64,000 nt of DNA from the NCBI RefSeq assembly GCF_017743865.1, contig NZ_JAGHRJ010000002.1:124001-188000 (forward strand). Direction: 5' to 3'. Origin of the DNA: Labrenzia sp. R4_2. GTDB lineage: Bacteria > Pseudomonadota > Alphaproteobacteria > Rhizobiales > Stappiaceae. Of this stretch, positions 9,287 to 19,125 are shown piece after piece (the stretch's first letter is position 1; every line of letters starts with the position of its first letter). A model generated the notes under the pieces. That model was not told the DNA's origin. It was given only the letters and a program-made list of their open reading frames with translations, and did no database searches. Position numbers and translations under genes: made by a program.

Positions 9287-10606
9287 TCAGTGACCGGCCA
9301 ACCAGTCGCGGACCCTCTGCTCCAGGCCTTCGGTCACGTCATCTTCGCCATACTCTTCAATGGCTTCGGAAAGGAAGGCAAGAACGAGAAGTGTCTTTGC
9401 CTCGTCTTCCGGGATGCCGCGGGCACGGAGATAGAACAGAAGATCTTCATCGATCTGACCGCTGGTCGCACCATGGGCACACAGAACGTCGTCCGCGAAG
9501 ATTTCCAGCTCCGGCTTGTTCGCCATTTCCGCTGTTTCAGACAACAGTAGCGCCTGTGTCATCATCTCGCCGTCGGTCTTCTGGGCGTGCGGCGCAACGT
9601 TGATCCGGCCCTGATAAACACCCCGGGCTTCGCCATCGAGCACGGTCTTGAAGAATTCCCGGCTGTTACAATGCGGCACGGCGTGATCGACGATCAGTGT
9701 CTGATCGGCAAGATCGGACCCACCAGCCATCGAAACACCGTAGATCTTGGCCTCGGAGTTTTCGCCGGTGAAGTTGATGAATTGCTGGTTCCGAACAAAT
9801 TGCGGCCCCGCGATAAAGCCGAGCGATTTGAACTCGGCGTCGGCTCCAAGCGTTGCGATCGTCGTCAGAAGACGCGCTGCATCGGTCTTGCCGACAATCA
9901 GCCGCGTTGCTGCAACGGTTGCATTGTCTGCAACGTCGTAGTCAAACACGGTGTTGATCTCACCGGCACCGGTGTCGCCTGAAAAGCTTTCCAGAACACG
10001 CAGCTTGGCGCCCTTGCCGACCGTGATCTTGTTGCGGACCACCTGTGCCCCGGTTGCGGTTGCCAGCTGAACCAATTCCAGCGGCTTTGAGACTTCTGCG
10101 CCGTCTTTCACGGCGACAACCACACCGCCCTGAACAAAGGCCGTGTTCAACGCAACCAAACCGTCATTCGGTCCGGTCTTGGGCGACTTCAGAAGTTGTG
10201 CGCCTTCGTCACTGGATAGTGCATCCGTGAGATTTGAGACTGTGACACCTTCTGCAGCGAGCGCATCAATGTCCGACAGCTCTGCAACAAAACTACCGTT
10301 GGCGACAACAATCTTGAAACGAGCCAGATCGCCGAAGGTCTCGGAGGCCTCCAGAACGCCTTTGACAGCGGAACTGTCGGCAGCGGTTGCCAGCGGTGCC
10401 GCAGACTTCATAAAGGCACGCAGATCGGAGTATTTGTACTCCTCAACGCGGCGGTGCGGCAGGCCCTTGTCCTTGATCTGGCCAAGCGCGTTATCGCGCA
10501 AGGCTGAGACTGCAACGGAGCCTGCGAGTGCGCTCTTGGCCGCGTCGTACCGGTCGATCAGGTCACTTTCGGCCTGGGTGTTCCTGATGGGTGCATTTGC
10601 GTTCAT
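9287..10606 (-). CDS. sufD: Fe-S cluster assembly protein SufD
   Basis: Part of the SufBC2D scaffold. The 439-residue protein has a divergent N-terminal helical region and the beta-helix core of the SufB/SufD family, ending with 'DVLCAHGATSGQIDEDLLFYLRARGIPEDEAKTLL', the conserved C-terminal SUF signature with its His. ATG 10606 is preferred over a longer frame from 10669, because the longer one would overlap sufC's end and starts with non-conserved residues. Follows sufC by 13 nt. Confidence 0.92.
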   Translation of the reverse strand: MNANAPIRNTQAESDLIDRYDAAKSALAGSVAVSALRDNALGQIKDKGLPHRRVEEYKYSDLRAFMKSAAPLATAADSSAVKGVLEASETFGDLARFKIVVANGSFVAELSDIDALAAEGVTVSNLTDALSSDEGAQLLKSPKTGPNDGLVALNTAFVQGGVVVAVKDGAEVSKPLELVQLATATGAQVVRNKITVGKGAKLRVLESFSGDTGAGEINTVFDYDVADNATVAATRLIVGKTDAARLLTTIATLGADAEFKSLGFIAGPQFVRNQQFINFTGENSEAKIYGVSMAGGSDLADQTLIVDHAVPHCNSREFFKTVLDGEARGVYQGRINVAPHAQKTDGEMMTQALLLSETAEMANKPELEIFADDVLCAHGATSGQIDEDLLFYLRARGIPEDEAKTLLVLAFLSEAIEEYGEDDVTEGLEQRVRDWLAGH

Positions 10607-10619
10607 GTCGCGGCTCCTA

Positions 10620-11375
10620 TCAAGCGGCTGCGTTGATGATGTCAGCGTAACCGTTTTTCTCCAGTTCAAGCGCCAGGTCCTTGTCGCCTGTCTTCACGAT
10701 TTTGCCTTTGGACAACACGTGGACAACATCGGGGACAATGTGATCAAGAAGGCGCTGATAGTGTGTGATCACAACCATGGCCCGGTCCGGACCGCGCAGC
10801 TTGTTGACACCTTCGGAGACGATGCGCAGAGCGTCGATGTCGAGGCCGGAATCAGTCTCGTCCAGCACGCAAAGCTTCGGCTCCAGAAGAGACATCTGAA
10901 GGATTTCAGCGCGTTTCTTCTCGCCGCCGGAAAAACCAACGTTCAGCGGACGCTTCAGCATGTCCATGGAGACGTTCAGGTGAGCCGCAGCTTCCTTGAC
11001 GCGCTTCATGAAGTCCGGAATGGACAGGGTGTCTTCACCCCGCGCCTTGCGCTGTGCATTCATCGCTGTCTTCAGGAATTCCATGGTCGCAACACCCGGA
11101 ATTTCGATCGGGTACTGAAACGCCAGGAACATGCCGGCTGCCGCCCGCTCGTCCGGCTCCATGTCGAGCATGTTTTCACCGTTGAAGAGGATCTCGCCTT
11201 CGGTGACTTCATAGTCGTCCTTGCCCGCCAGGATGTAGGACAGAGTGGACTTGCCGGAGCCGTTCGGGCCCATGATGGCGTGGACTTCGCCAGCGTTGAC
11301 GGTGAGGTCAATGCCGCGCAGGATTTCTGTTTCGTCTTCCGCGATGCGGGCATGCAGGTTTTTGATCTCAAGCAT
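10620..11375 (-). CDS. sufC: Fe-S assembly ATPase SufC
   Basis: ABC-type ATPase that drives the SufBCD scaffold in the cytoplasm. The 251-residue protein has Walker A 'GPNGSGKS', the ABC signature 'VGFSGGEKKRAEILQ', Walker B 'LCVLDETDSGLDIDAL' and the H-loop 'VITHYQRLL'. ATG 11375 (MLEIKNLHARI) is chosen because AAGGA lies eight bases before it, and 18 nt further up another in-frame start has no better site. Lies between sufB and sufD. Confidence 0.95.
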   Translation of the reverse strand: MLEIKNLHARIAEDETEILRGIDLTVNAGEVHAIMGPNGSGKSTLSYILAGKDDYEVTEGEILFNGENMLDMEPDERAAAGMFLAFQYPIEIPGVATMEFLKTAMNAQRKARGEDTLSIPDFMKRVKEAAAHLNVSMDMLKRPLNVGFSGGEKKRAEILQMSLLEPKLCVLDETDSGLDIDALRIVSEGVNKLRGPDRAMVVITHYQRLLDHIVPDVVHVLSKGKIVKTGDKDLALELEKNGYADIINAAA

Positions 11376-11434
11376 TGAGATGGTCCTTGTCATTCAAAGG
11401 GCAGTCGTCGCCCAAACCAAATTTTCAGGCGGGC

Positions 11435-12907
11435 TTAGCCCACAGATCCTTCAAGGCTGATCGAGATCAGCTTTTGAGCTTCAACAGCAAATTCCATCGG
11501 CAGCTGCTGGATGACGTCCTTGACGAAGCCGTTGACGATCAGCGCCACCGCTTCTTCTTCGTTCATCCCGCGTTGCAGGCAGTAGAACATTTGGTCGTCC
11601 GAAATCTTCGAAGTGGTCGCCTCGTGCTCGAACTGTGCCGTTGCGTTCTTGCTTTCAATGTAAGGCACCGTATGCGCGCCGCACTCCTGACCGATCAGCA
11701 AACTGTCACACTGGGTGAAGTTCCGGGCGTTGGATGCCTTGCGGTGGGCTGAGATCAGACCGCGGTAGGTGTTTTCCGACTTACCAGCGGAAATGCCCTT
11801 GGAGATCACCCGGCTCGACGTGTTCTTGCCGAGGTGGATCATCTTGGTGCCGCTGTCGATCTGCTGGTGACCGTTGGACACCGCGATCGAGTAGAATTCA
11901 CCACGGGAGTTGTCGCCGCGCAAAATGCAGGACGGGTACTTCCAGGTGATCGCGGAGCCGGTTTCGACCTGGGTCCAGGAGATCTTGGAGTTCTTGCCGC
12001 GGCAATCGCCCCGCTTGGTGACGAAGTTGTAGATGCCGCCCTTGCCGTCCTTGTCGCCCGGGAACCAGTTCTGAACGGTGGAGTACTTGATCTCCGCGTC
12101 GTCCAGCGCAACCAGTTCCACGACCGCCGCGTGCAGCTGGTTTTCATCCCGCTGTGGCGCCGTACAGCCTTCCAGATAAGAAACGTAGGAGCCCTTGTCG
12201 GCGATGATCAGCGTCCGCTCAAACTGACCTGTGTTCTGCTCGTTGATACGGAAGTAGGTCGACAGCTCCATCGGGCAGCGAACGCCCTCCGGGATGTAGA
12301 CGAAGGATCCGTCGGAGAAAACGGCCGAGTTCAGCGTCGCATAATAGTTATCGGTCACCGGGACCACGGACCCGATGTACTTTTTCACAAGGTCCGGATA
12401 CTCGCGCATCGCCTCGGAAATGGAGCAGAAAATGACACCGGCCTTCTTCAACTCTTCCTTGAACGTCGTGACAACGGAAACAGAATCGAAGACAGCGTCG
12501 ACAGCGACCCGGTTTTCAGGCGCCACCCCTGCCAGGATTTCCTGCTCGCGCAGCGGGATGCCAAGCTTTTCATAGGTTTCCAGGAGTTCCGGATCGACCT
12601 CGTCCAGGCTCTTCGGGCCTTCGACGGACTTCGGCGCTGCCCAGTAGTAGAGCTCGTCAAAGTCGATCTTCGGGTAGGAGACGCGCGCCCAATCCGGCTC
12701 TTCCATCTGCTGGAAGCGGCGCAAGGCATCAAGGCGCCACTCGGTCATCCACTCGGGTTCGTCTTTTTTCGCCGACAGGAACCGGATGGTTTCCTCGGAC
12801 AAACCCTTGGCACCCTTTTCCGACTCGATATCGGTTACAAAGCCGTATTTATACTGGTCAACATCGATGGCTTTCACCTGGTCGATGGTTTCCTGTACAG
12901 CTGGCAT
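11435..12907 (-). CDS. sufB: Fe-S cluster assembly protein SufB
   Basis: Core scaffold subunit on which clusters are built, with SufC and SufD. The 490-residue protein has the SufB landmarks: '[25 protein letters not shown]', '[23 protein letters not shown]', '[33 protein letters not shown]' and the C-terminal '[25 protein letters not shown]'. The ATG has GGAGG six bases upstream. Full length for the family. Confidence 0.95.
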   Translation of the reverse strand: MPAVQETIDQVKAIDVDQYKYGFVTDIESEKGAKGLSEETIRFLSAKKDEPEWMTEWRLDALRRFQQMEEPDWARVSYPKIDFDELYYWAAPKSVEGPKSLDEVDPELLETYEKLGIPLREQEILAGVAPENRVAVDAVFDSVSVVTTFKEELKKAGVIFCSISEAMREYPDLVKKYIGSVVPVTDNYYATLNSAVFSDGSFVYIPEGVRCPMELSTYFRINEQNTGQFERTLIIADKGSYVSYLEGCTAPQRDENQLHAAVVELVALDDAEIKYSTVQNWFPGDKDGKGGIYNFVTKRGDCRGKNSKISWTQVETGSAITWKYPSCILRGDNSRGEFYSIAVSNGHQQIDSGTKMIHLGKNTSSRVISKGISAGKSENTYRGLISAHRKASNARNFTQCDSLLIGQECGAHTVPYIESKNATAQFEHEATTSKISDDQMFYCLQRGMNEEEAVALIVNGFVKDVIQQLPMEFAVEAQKLISISLEGSVG

Positions 12908-13013
12908 CGCTTGCCTCCATTATGCGGACGGACGTGTCCGCGTCTTTTGCATGTCCATGTGCCGCGAACTGCGGCCCAAGGTGTGATGGCGGTTTCCCGC
13001 CAGATTCCGTGCC

Positions 13014-14183
13014 TCACGCAGCCTTATGGCGTGCTTCCGGGTTCAGCCGGTCGACGATCTTCGGCCAAACCTCCAAAAACCGGTCGATTTCCCGTGGGCC
13101 CGTGTCCCAGCCCATGCTGATCCTTAGAGCGCCGCGCGCCGTATCTTCATCCACACCCATCGCGGTCAGAACATGCGACACGGAAACCTTTCCGGACGAA
13201 CAAGCAGACCCCGATGAAACGGATACGCGTTCCAGGTCAAAAGCGATCAGTGCGGTTTCAGCTGCTATGCCGGGAACGGCGAAACAAACAGTGTTGACCA
13301 AGCGGTCTGTGCCCTCACCGAAGATGACCGTCTCCGGGCACACTGCCCGCAAGCCATCTTCGAGTTTTTCCCTCAAGGCCACAAAATGGGATGCATCGGC
13401 CGCATCCTCAAGAGCCGCCTGCGCCGCAACGCCAAATCCGGCAATCGCGGAGACGTTTTCGGTACCGCCCCGGCGCCAGTTTTCCTGCCCGCCACCGACC
13501 ATCAGCGGCGCCGGAACACGTGCCGTGGACCGAACCACAACAGCGCCCATGCCTTGAGGTCCACCAAACTTGTGCGCGGACAGCGTGATGACGTCTGCGC
13601 CCCAGGCTTCAATGTCAATCCGCATCCGGCCGGCTGCCTGAACCGCGTCGACATGGAAGAAGTGGCCGTATTTCGCAGCCAGCGCGCCAATGTCTGAGAG
13701 CGGCTCAACGACACCAGTCTCATTGTTTGCCGCCATGACCGAAATCAGGCTGGGCACGGCATCCTTGATCAGGTCTTCCAACGCTCCGAGATCGACCACG
13801 CCATTCGAATCAACTGGTACAACCACCTGATCCATCACCGGGAACCGCCCGCCGGTCACAACGGATGGGTGTTCGACCGCGCTGCGGAACAACTTGTCGA
13901 GATAAACGGGCGTACCCTGATCCTGCCAGGCCGGCGTCAGAGCCGTCATGTTGGCTTCCGTACCTCCGGAAACGAACGTGACCGCACGGGTCTTGGCACC
14001 GCACAGGCGGGCCACCGCTTCGCGGGCTTCCTCGATCCTGCCCCGCGCCTTCCGGCCATGGGTGTGAACGGAAGAGGCATTTCCTGCGTCCTGAAGCACG
14101 GTGATCATCGCATCACGGACGTCAGGGCGCATGGGCGCACCTGCGTTGTGATCGAGATAAACCGGGTCGGAGCGGCGGGGCAT
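13014..14183 (-). CDS. IscS/NifS-like cysteine desulfurase (first gene of suf operon)
   Basis: PLP-dependent cysteine desulfurase of group I. The 389-residue protein starts 'MPRRSDPVYLDHNAGAPMRP', has the PLP lysine in 'VITLSAHKFGGPQGMGAVVV', and the catalytic Cys in 'SVSSGSACSSGKVSVSHVL', the longer loop of IscS/NifS types. ATG 14183 is supported by GAGGTG just upstream; the open frame continues 37 codons further but those residues are not family-like. A second desulfurase at the head of a suf operon is normal in alphaproteobacteria. It may supply sulfur for thiolation or for the suf system with SufS. Confidence 0.9.
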   Translation of the reverse strand: MPRRSDPVYLDHNAGAPMRPDVRDAMITVLQDAGNASSVHTHGRKARGRIEEAREAVARLCGAKTRAVTFVSGGTEANMTALTPAWQDQGTPVYLDKLFRSAVEHPSVVTGGRFPVMDQVVVPVDSNGVVDLGALEDLIKDAVPSLISVMAANNETGVVEPLSDIGALAAKYGHFFHVDAVQAAGRMRIDIEAWGADVITLSAHKFGGPQGMGAVVVRSTARVPAPLMVGGGQENWRRGGTENVSAIAGFGVAAQAALEDAADASHFVALREKLEDGLRAVCPETVIFGEGTDRLVNTVCFAVPGIAAETALIAFDLERVSVSSGSACSSGKVSVSHVLTAMGVDEDTARGALRISMGWDTGPREIDRFLEVWPKIVDRLNPEARHKAA

Positions 14184-14335
14184 GACACCTCTTCGGTGAA
14201 ACTGGATACGTTTGGCTTCCAAAATCCGTACAATTTTCAAGCATCTGTTCGAAAAACTTGAAATTTTCCGCCGTGATGACGATAACAGCGACAACCGGTC
14301 GAACCGAGTGTTGCCATTTCAGCGGCGGCACGAAC

Positions 14336-14352
14336 TTTCGAATAATTCTAAA
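14336..14352 (-). promoter_or_regulatory. Irr-type iron control element (ICE) in the suf promoter
   Basis: Seen: on the minus strand the 17-mer TTTAGAATTATTCGAAA, an almost perfect palindrome. The Irr/ICE consensus of alphaproteobacteria is TTTAGAA-N3-TTCTAAA; this site differs at one base. It lies just downstream of the putative -10 of the suf operon, where binding would block transcription. Irr is known to control iron-using pathways including suf in this class; repression at this promoter is inference. Confidence 0.6.
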
Positions 14353-14356
14353 CAAG

Positions 14357-14385
14357 GTTCTAGAAACTTGGAGCTTGAGAGTCAA
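14357..14385 (-). promoter_or_regulatory. Putative sigma70 promoter of the suf operon
   Basis: On the minus strand a -35 box TTGACT (14385-14380) is followed after exactly 17 bases by TAGAAC (14362-14357) as -10. The ICE palindrome begins five bases downstream, near the expected transcription start. A second small palindrome TTCTAGAA overlaps the -10 box. Predicted by eye only. Confidence 0.45.
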
Positions 14386-14470
14386 GTTTAGACTTACGGG
14401 AAACCACGTATAGAACCGAATTCACCGGCGGCCGTTCGGCCGCCGTCAAAACACAAGGATAAATCGCTTC

Positions 14471-15139
14471 ATGCCTGAGGTGATCTTCAACGGTCCCGCC
14501 GGCCGGCTGGAAGGCCGGTTCCATCCCGCAAAAAAGCGCAACGCTCCCATCGCTCTGGTCCTGCACCTGCACCCCCAGTTCGGCGGCACGATGAACAATC
14601 AGATTGTTTATCAGATGTATTACATGTTCGCCCGGCGCGGCTTCGCGGTTCTGCGCTTCAATTTCCGCGGCGTTGGCCGTTCGCAAGGCACCTTCGATCA
14701 CGGACAAGGCGAGCTGTCTGATGCAGCTGCCGCGCTCGACTGGGTCCAGACCGTTCATCCAGATGCCCGTGCTTGCTGGATTGCCGGATTCTCATTTGGT
14801 GCCTGGATCGGCATGCAGCTCCTGATGCGCCGCCCGGAAGTGGAAGGTTTCATTTCCGTGGCCCCGCCAGCGAACCTGCACGACTTCTCGTTCCTGGCCC
14901 CCTGCCCGTCTTCCGGCCTGATAATTCACGGCGAGCAGGACAAGGTTGTTCCGCAAAAGGACGTTCAGACGCTGGTCGACAAGCTGAAGACCCAGAAAGG
15001 CATCGTCATCGATCACCAGACGATCCCGGGCGCGAACCATTTCTTTGAAAACGACATGGACACGCTGATCGACAATTGCGGCGATTACGTCGATGGCCGC
15101 CTTGGCCTGACACCCGCCGATTATGTCGACGTCGACTGA
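14471..15139 (+). CDS. Alpha/beta hydrolase, uncharacterised
   Basis: A 222-residue soluble alpha/beta hydrolase of the small 'esterase/dienelactone hydrolase-like' group (COG2945 type). Visible: the oxyanion region 'LHLHPQFGGTMNN', 'VLRFNFRGVGRSQGTFDHGQGE', the nucleophile elbow 'GFSFGA' with Ser as nucleophile, acid region 'IIHGEQDKVVP', and the His in 'IPGANHFFEND'. Catalytic triad complete, substrate unknown. It is transcribed away from the suf operon, with both start regions in a ~290-nt gap. This divergent pairing is recurrent in alphaproteobacteria but I know of no established functional link. Confidence 0.8.
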   Translation: MPEVIFNGPAGRLEGRFHPAKKRNAPIALVLHLHPQFGGTMNNQIVYQMYYMFARRGFAVLRFNFRGVGRSQGTFDHGQGELSDAAAALDWVQTVHPDARACWIAGFSFGAWIGMQLLMRRPEVEGFISVAPPANLHDFSFLAPCPSSGLIIHGEQDKVVPQKDVQTLVDKLKTQKGIVIDHQTIPGANHFFENDMDTLIDNCGDYVDGRLGLTPADYVDVD

Positions 15140-15161
15140 TTTCTAAGACACTCAGAAAATG

Positions 15162-15188
15162 AAAAACCCGCCAACCGGCGGGTTTTTT
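15162..15188. terminator. Bidirectional Rho-independent terminator
   Basis: Stem CCCGCC/GGCGGG with an AACC loop (15167-15182), flanked by an A run on one side and TTTTTT on the other, so it can stop transcription from either strand. It separates the converging alpha/beta hydrolase and DUF2155 genes. Confidence 0.85.
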
Positions 15189-15217
15189 GTTGGTCCAATA
15201 CCAACCAAGTTCGATAT

Positions 15218-15775
15218 TTACCCCTGAAACGGTTTGGCGCGGGGGATACCGGGTCCGGTATCGACGCCATCGTCAGGTCCTGCCAGCGGGTCTTCCCCTT
15301 CTGCAACAACACCCTTGATCGGCGGGCCGTCATAATCCTCCGGCGGTGGCACCTTGGACGCCAGGCGGCAGTCGGTCAGCCAGATGTCATAGACCGGGTG
15401 CTCGACCGCATGAAGGCCCGGGCTTGCCGCATACATCCAGCCTGAAAAGATCCGGCGGACCTCATTGTTCAAGGTGATTTCGTCAACCTGCACAAAGCCG
15501 GTTGTCAGCGGCGACTCGGTTTGCGGACGGGTGTGGCAGACCCGCGGGGTCACCTGAAGAGCGCCAAACTGAACCGTTTCGCCGATATAGACGTCGAAGT
15601 TGATGATCCGGCCCGTGATCTTGTCGAGACCAGAAAAGACGGCCACCGGGTTTTCAATTTTTTCCGATTCCGCCTGCGCGAGCGCAGCCTGCGGCTGAAA
15701 CGCAAGCAACCCGAGCCCGAATGCCATTGCAGCAGGCTTCAAAACAGTTCGACCATCAAAAAACACGTGGGGCAT
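15218..15775 (-). CDS. DUF2155 exported protein
   Basis: A 185-residue protein with a signal peptide (cleavage expected after 'QAALAQA') and the DUF2155 core: 'NPVAVFSGLDKITGRIINFDVYIGETVQFGALQVTPRVC', 'FVQVDEI', and 'GWMYAASPGLHAVEHPVYDIWLTDC', with two conserved cysteines likely to form a disulfide in the periplasm. The C-terminal ~40 residues are acidic and Pro/Gly-rich. Family function unknown. ATG 15775 is preferred over a TTG seven codons upstream. Confidence 0.82.
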   Translation of the reverse strand: MPHVFFDGRTVLKPAAMAFGLGLLAFQPQAALAQAESEKIENPVAVFSGLDKITGRIINFDVYIGETVQFGALQVTPRVCHTRPQTESPLTTGFVQVDEITLNNEVRRIFSGWMYAASPGLHAVEHPVYDIWLTDCRLASKVPPPEDYDGPPIKGVVAEGEDPLAGPDDGVDTGPGIPRAKPFQG

Positions 15776-15900
15776 CAGCTCCGACCAGATTCGCAATTAC
15801 AATCCTATCCCTGCCTGGGGACCGGGCGCTACCATTGAAATGCGGCCCGGACGCGGCAACAAGCGCATCCGGGCCGTCTATCCAACAGACTGTACGGCCT

Positions 15901-18834
15901 CTATTGGCCGATTTCGGCAAGCCGGCTCAGAGCAACGTTGATCTTGTCCAGCTTTTCCTTGGACTCAGCAACCTTCTCACGCTCACCGGCAACCACTTCA
16001 TCAGGGGCCTTCTCAACAAACTTCGGATTGGAAAGCTTCTTCTCGATCTTCGAGATGTCAGCCTCCAGTTTGCCGGCATCCTTGGAAAGACGGGCTTTTT
16101 CAGCGGCAAGATCGATCACGCCGGCAAGCGGCAGGCAAATTGTCGCTTCACCAATGATGATCTGCGCAGATCCAGCCGGAGCCGTATCGGCCGTCGAGAT
16201 GTCTTCGGCACGCGCCAAACGCTGGATCGCAGGTTCATGGGTTGCAATCCGGCTCTTGGTCACGTCATTGGCCCCGACAACAACCAGCTGAACCTTCGCG
16301 CCAGCCGGGATGTTCATTTCCGCACGGACCGAGCGGATTTCAGAGATCAAATCAACCAGCCAGTTAATTTCCCCGGCAGCCGTCTCATCGCTGACCAGCG
16401 GCTTCGGCCACGCGCTCAGCATCAACAGTTTGTCCGCTTTCTGGCCCTCGTCGCCTAGACGCTCCCAAAGCTCTTCGGTCAGGAACGGCATGAACGGATG
16501 CAACACTTTCAGGATCTCGTCGATGGCCCAGGCCGCCGTTGCGCGTGTTTCGGCCTTGGCTGCCACATCATCCCCGTTGAAGATCGGCTTGGCAAGCTCC
16601 AGGTACCAGTCGCAGAATGTGTTCCAGGTGAACCGGTAGATGCCTCCGGAGGCATCGTTGAAGCGGTAATCTTCAAGCGCCTTGGTGACTTCGGCAATGC
16701 ACTTGCCCATTTCGGTCGCAATCCAGCGATTGAGCGTATGGCTCGCGCTCGACGGATCAAACCCTTCTACCCGGCCACAGCCATTCATCTCTGCAAAACG
16801 GGCAGCGTTCCAGAGTTTGGTAGCAAAGCGCTGGCCGCCTTCCGCTGCCTGATCAGACATGCGCAGTGTCCGGCGCCCCTGTACTTCCTGGCTCGCCAAG
16901 GCATAGCGGGTCGCATCCGCACCATAAGACGCGATGAGATCCAGTGGGTCGAGAACATTGCCCAAGGACTTGGACATCTTCTTCCCGTTCTTATCGACCA
17001 CAATCGAGTTGATGTAGACAGTGTGGAACGGCACTTCCTTCATGAAGTGGATGCCCTGCATCATCATCCGGGCGACCCAGAAGAAGATGATGTCGAAGCC
17101 GGTGATCAGAACGTCCGTCTTGTAGTAGCGCTCAAGTTCCGGTGTCTGATGCGGCCAACCGAGCGTGGAGAACGGCCACAACGCGGACGAGAACCACGTG
17201 TCGAGCACGTCTTCGTCGCGCTTCAAGGTCTTGCCGCCTGACATTTCGACGGCTTCCTCCTCGCTCATCGCGCAGTATTCGTTGCCCTCTTCGTCGTACC
17301 AAACCGGGATCTGGTGGCCCCACCAGAGTTGGCGCGAAATACACCAAGGCTGAATGTCGTTCAGCCAGTTGTAGTAGGTCTTGTCCCAATTGCCGGGAAC
17401 GAATTTTGTATCCCCGTCCTGAACTGCCCTCAGCGCCGGTTCCGCCAGTGTCTTGGCGTCGACGAACCACTGGTCGGTCAGCATCGGCTCGATCACGACC
17501 TTTGAGCGGTCGCCGAACGGCTGCATGATCTTCTTGGACTCGACCATTGGAAGCTCTGCCGGACCTTCCTCGTCGTCGCCAAGTTTTTGGACCTTGGCCT
17601 TGCCCTTGTCGTCCCACTCCGGCGCTTTGCCCTTCATCCAGGCAACGTCCGGATGATCGGCCGGAACCATAACAGCGAGGCCTTCCGCTGTAATCTGGTC
17701 AATGACGCGCTTGCGGGCGGCAAACCGGTCAAGACCGCGCAGCTCATCGGGAACGATGTTGATCTCGTCAATCTCGTTGATTGTCATCTCCGCGCCGTCG
17801 ATGATCGCCTGGGCTTTTTTCGCTTCCTCAGAATACGGCGCGCCATCAGCCCGCATGGCCCCTTGGGTGTCCATCAGACGGTACATCGGGATTTTGCCGC
17901 GCAAGGCGACCTGATAATCGTTGAAGTCGTGCGCACCGGTGATCTTCACCGCACCGGAGCCGAAATCGGGATCCGGATATTCATCGGTGATAATCGGGAT
18001 GAGGCGGCGGTGTTCCTTCGGCCCGACAGGAATTTCGCAGAGCTTGCCAATGATCGGCTTGTAGCGCTCGTCCCCCGGGTGAACGGCAACGGCGCCGTCG
18101 CCCAACATTGTTTCAGGGCGGGTCGTCGCAATCGAGATGTAGTCGCGCGTCTCGCGCAGCGTGACGTTGCCGTCTTCATCCTTCTCGACATACTCATAGG
18201 TTTCACCGCCGGCCAGCGGGTACTTGAAGTGCCACATATGGCCATCGGTTTCGATGTTCTCGACTTCCAGATCGGAAATCGCCGTCTCGAACTTCGGATC
18301 CCAGTTGACGAGCCGCTTGGACTTGTAGATCAAGCCTTCCTTGTAGAGATCAACGAAGACCTTCAGGACTGCGTCCGACAGGTTCGGTGACATGGTGAAC
18401 TCAGTCCGACTCCAGTCACAGGACGCGCCAAGACGCTTCAGCTGACCGAGGATCGTGCCTTCCGACTTGCGTTTTTGCTCCCAAACACGCTCAACAAAGG
18501 CCTCCCGGCCCATGTCCCGGCGGCTTGGCTTGTTGTCCGCCGCAAGCTCACGTTCAACAACCATTTGCGTTGCAATGCCAGCATGGTCGGTGCCCGGCTG
18601 CCACAGGACGTCATAGCCCTGCATGCGCTTCCAGCGGACCAAGATATCCTGCAGCGTGTTGTTCAGCGCATGGCCCATGTGCAGGGAGCCTGTCACGTTC
18701 GGCGGCGGAATTACGATGGTAAAGGCATCGGCACCGTCCTTGGCACCGGCTCCGGCCTTGAAGGCCTCCGCCTTTTCCCAGGTTTCGTAAATCCGCGGCT
18801 CAACGCTGGCCGCATCGTAGGTCTTATCCAGCAT
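15901..18834 (-). CDS. valS: Valyl-tRNA synthetase
   Basis: Charges tRNA-Val; class I synthetase with editing domain. The 977-residue protein has the HIGH-type motif 'PPNVTGSLHMGHALNN' near residue 45, the CP1 editing region ('SIATTRPETMLGDGAVAVHP'), the KMSKS motif in 'KNGKKMSKSLGNVLDP', the anticodon-binding domain and the C-terminal coiled coil ('KARLSKDAGKLEADISKIEKKLSNPKFVEKAPDEVV') peculiar to ValRS. ATG 18834 is chosen because orthologues begin near MLDKTYDA; a GTG three codons upstream is possible. Part of the conserved order PIMT-tolC-popZ-valS. Confidence 0.96.
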   Translation of the reverse strand: MLDKTYDAASVEPRIYETWEKAEAFKAGAGAKDGADAFTIVIPPPNVTGSLHMGHALNNTLQDILVRWKRMQGYDVLWQPGTDHAGIATQMVVERELAADNKPSRRDMGREAFVERVWEQKRKSEGTILGQLKRLGASCDWSRTEFTMSPNLSDAVLKVFVDLYKEGLIYKSKRLVNWDPKFETAISDLEVENIETDGHMWHFKYPLAGGETYEYVEKDEDGNVTLRETRDYISIATTRPETMLGDGAVAVHPGDERYKPIIGKLCEIPVGPKEHRRLIPIITDEYPDPDFGSGAVKITGAHDFNDYQVALRGKIPMYRLMDTQGAMRADGAPYSEEAKKAQAIIDGAEMTINEIDEINIVPDELRGLDRFAARKRVIDQITAEGLAVMVPADHPDVAWMKGKAPEWDDKGKAKVQKLGDDEEGPAELPMVESKKIMQPFGDRSKVVIEPMLTDQWFVDAKTLAEPALRAVQDGDTKFVPGNWDKTYYNWLNDIQPWCISRQLWWGHQIPVWYDEEGNEYCAMSEEEAVEMSGGKTLKRDEDVLDTWFSSALWPFSTLGWPHQTPELERYYKTDVLITGFDIIFFWVARMMMQGIHFMKEVPFHTVYINSIVVDKNGKKMSKSLGNVLDPLDLIASYGADATRYALASQEVQGRRTLRMSDQAAEGGQRFATKLWNAARFAEMNGCGRVEGFDPSSASHTLNRWIATEMGKCIAEVTKALEDYRFNDASGGIYRFTWNTFCDWYLELAKPIFNGDDVAAKAETRATAAWAIDEILKVLHPFMPFLTEELWERLGDEGQKADKLLMLSAWPKPLVSDETAAGEINWLVDLISEIRSVRAEMNIPAGAKVQLVVVGANDVTKSRIATHEPAIQRLARAEDISTADTAPAGSAQIIIGEATICLPLAGVIDLAAEKARLSKDAGKLEADISKIEKKLSNPKFVEKAPDEVVAGEREKVAESKEKLDKINVALSRLAEIGQ

Positions 18835-19125
18835 CAGGGTCACTCAATGGGGAAGTTGTCCAGAAAATCGTGAGTTCCCGTGTAAATCGGAAGCCGCCCC
18901 GCAAGTCAACCGCCTAAGAGGTATGGTCCGGCGCTTCTATCCCGTCCAAGGCCATAAACGATTGTGTTGCTCTAACCAATCGACGCTCAGTGCAAGGATC
19001 TGATAGCCCCTTACCCAAGGTTGCTTGTTCGGTTTCTCAGCTGGAATTAGGTTTTGAGTAGAAATTTCGTCGTCTAATCCGGTGTACGACACCTGCGCCA
19101 GCTGCGCACCGGGAAGGAGCTTCGA

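Noticed and set aside
8207..9550. 447-codon open frame on the plus strand across sufS
   Set aside because: Shadow of sufS/sufD in high-G+C DNA; composition (His, Arg, Val-rich) and lack of domains show it is not coding.
11834..13120. 428-codon plus-strand frame opposite sufB
   Set aside because: Antisense to a strongly conserved gene, no protein family character.
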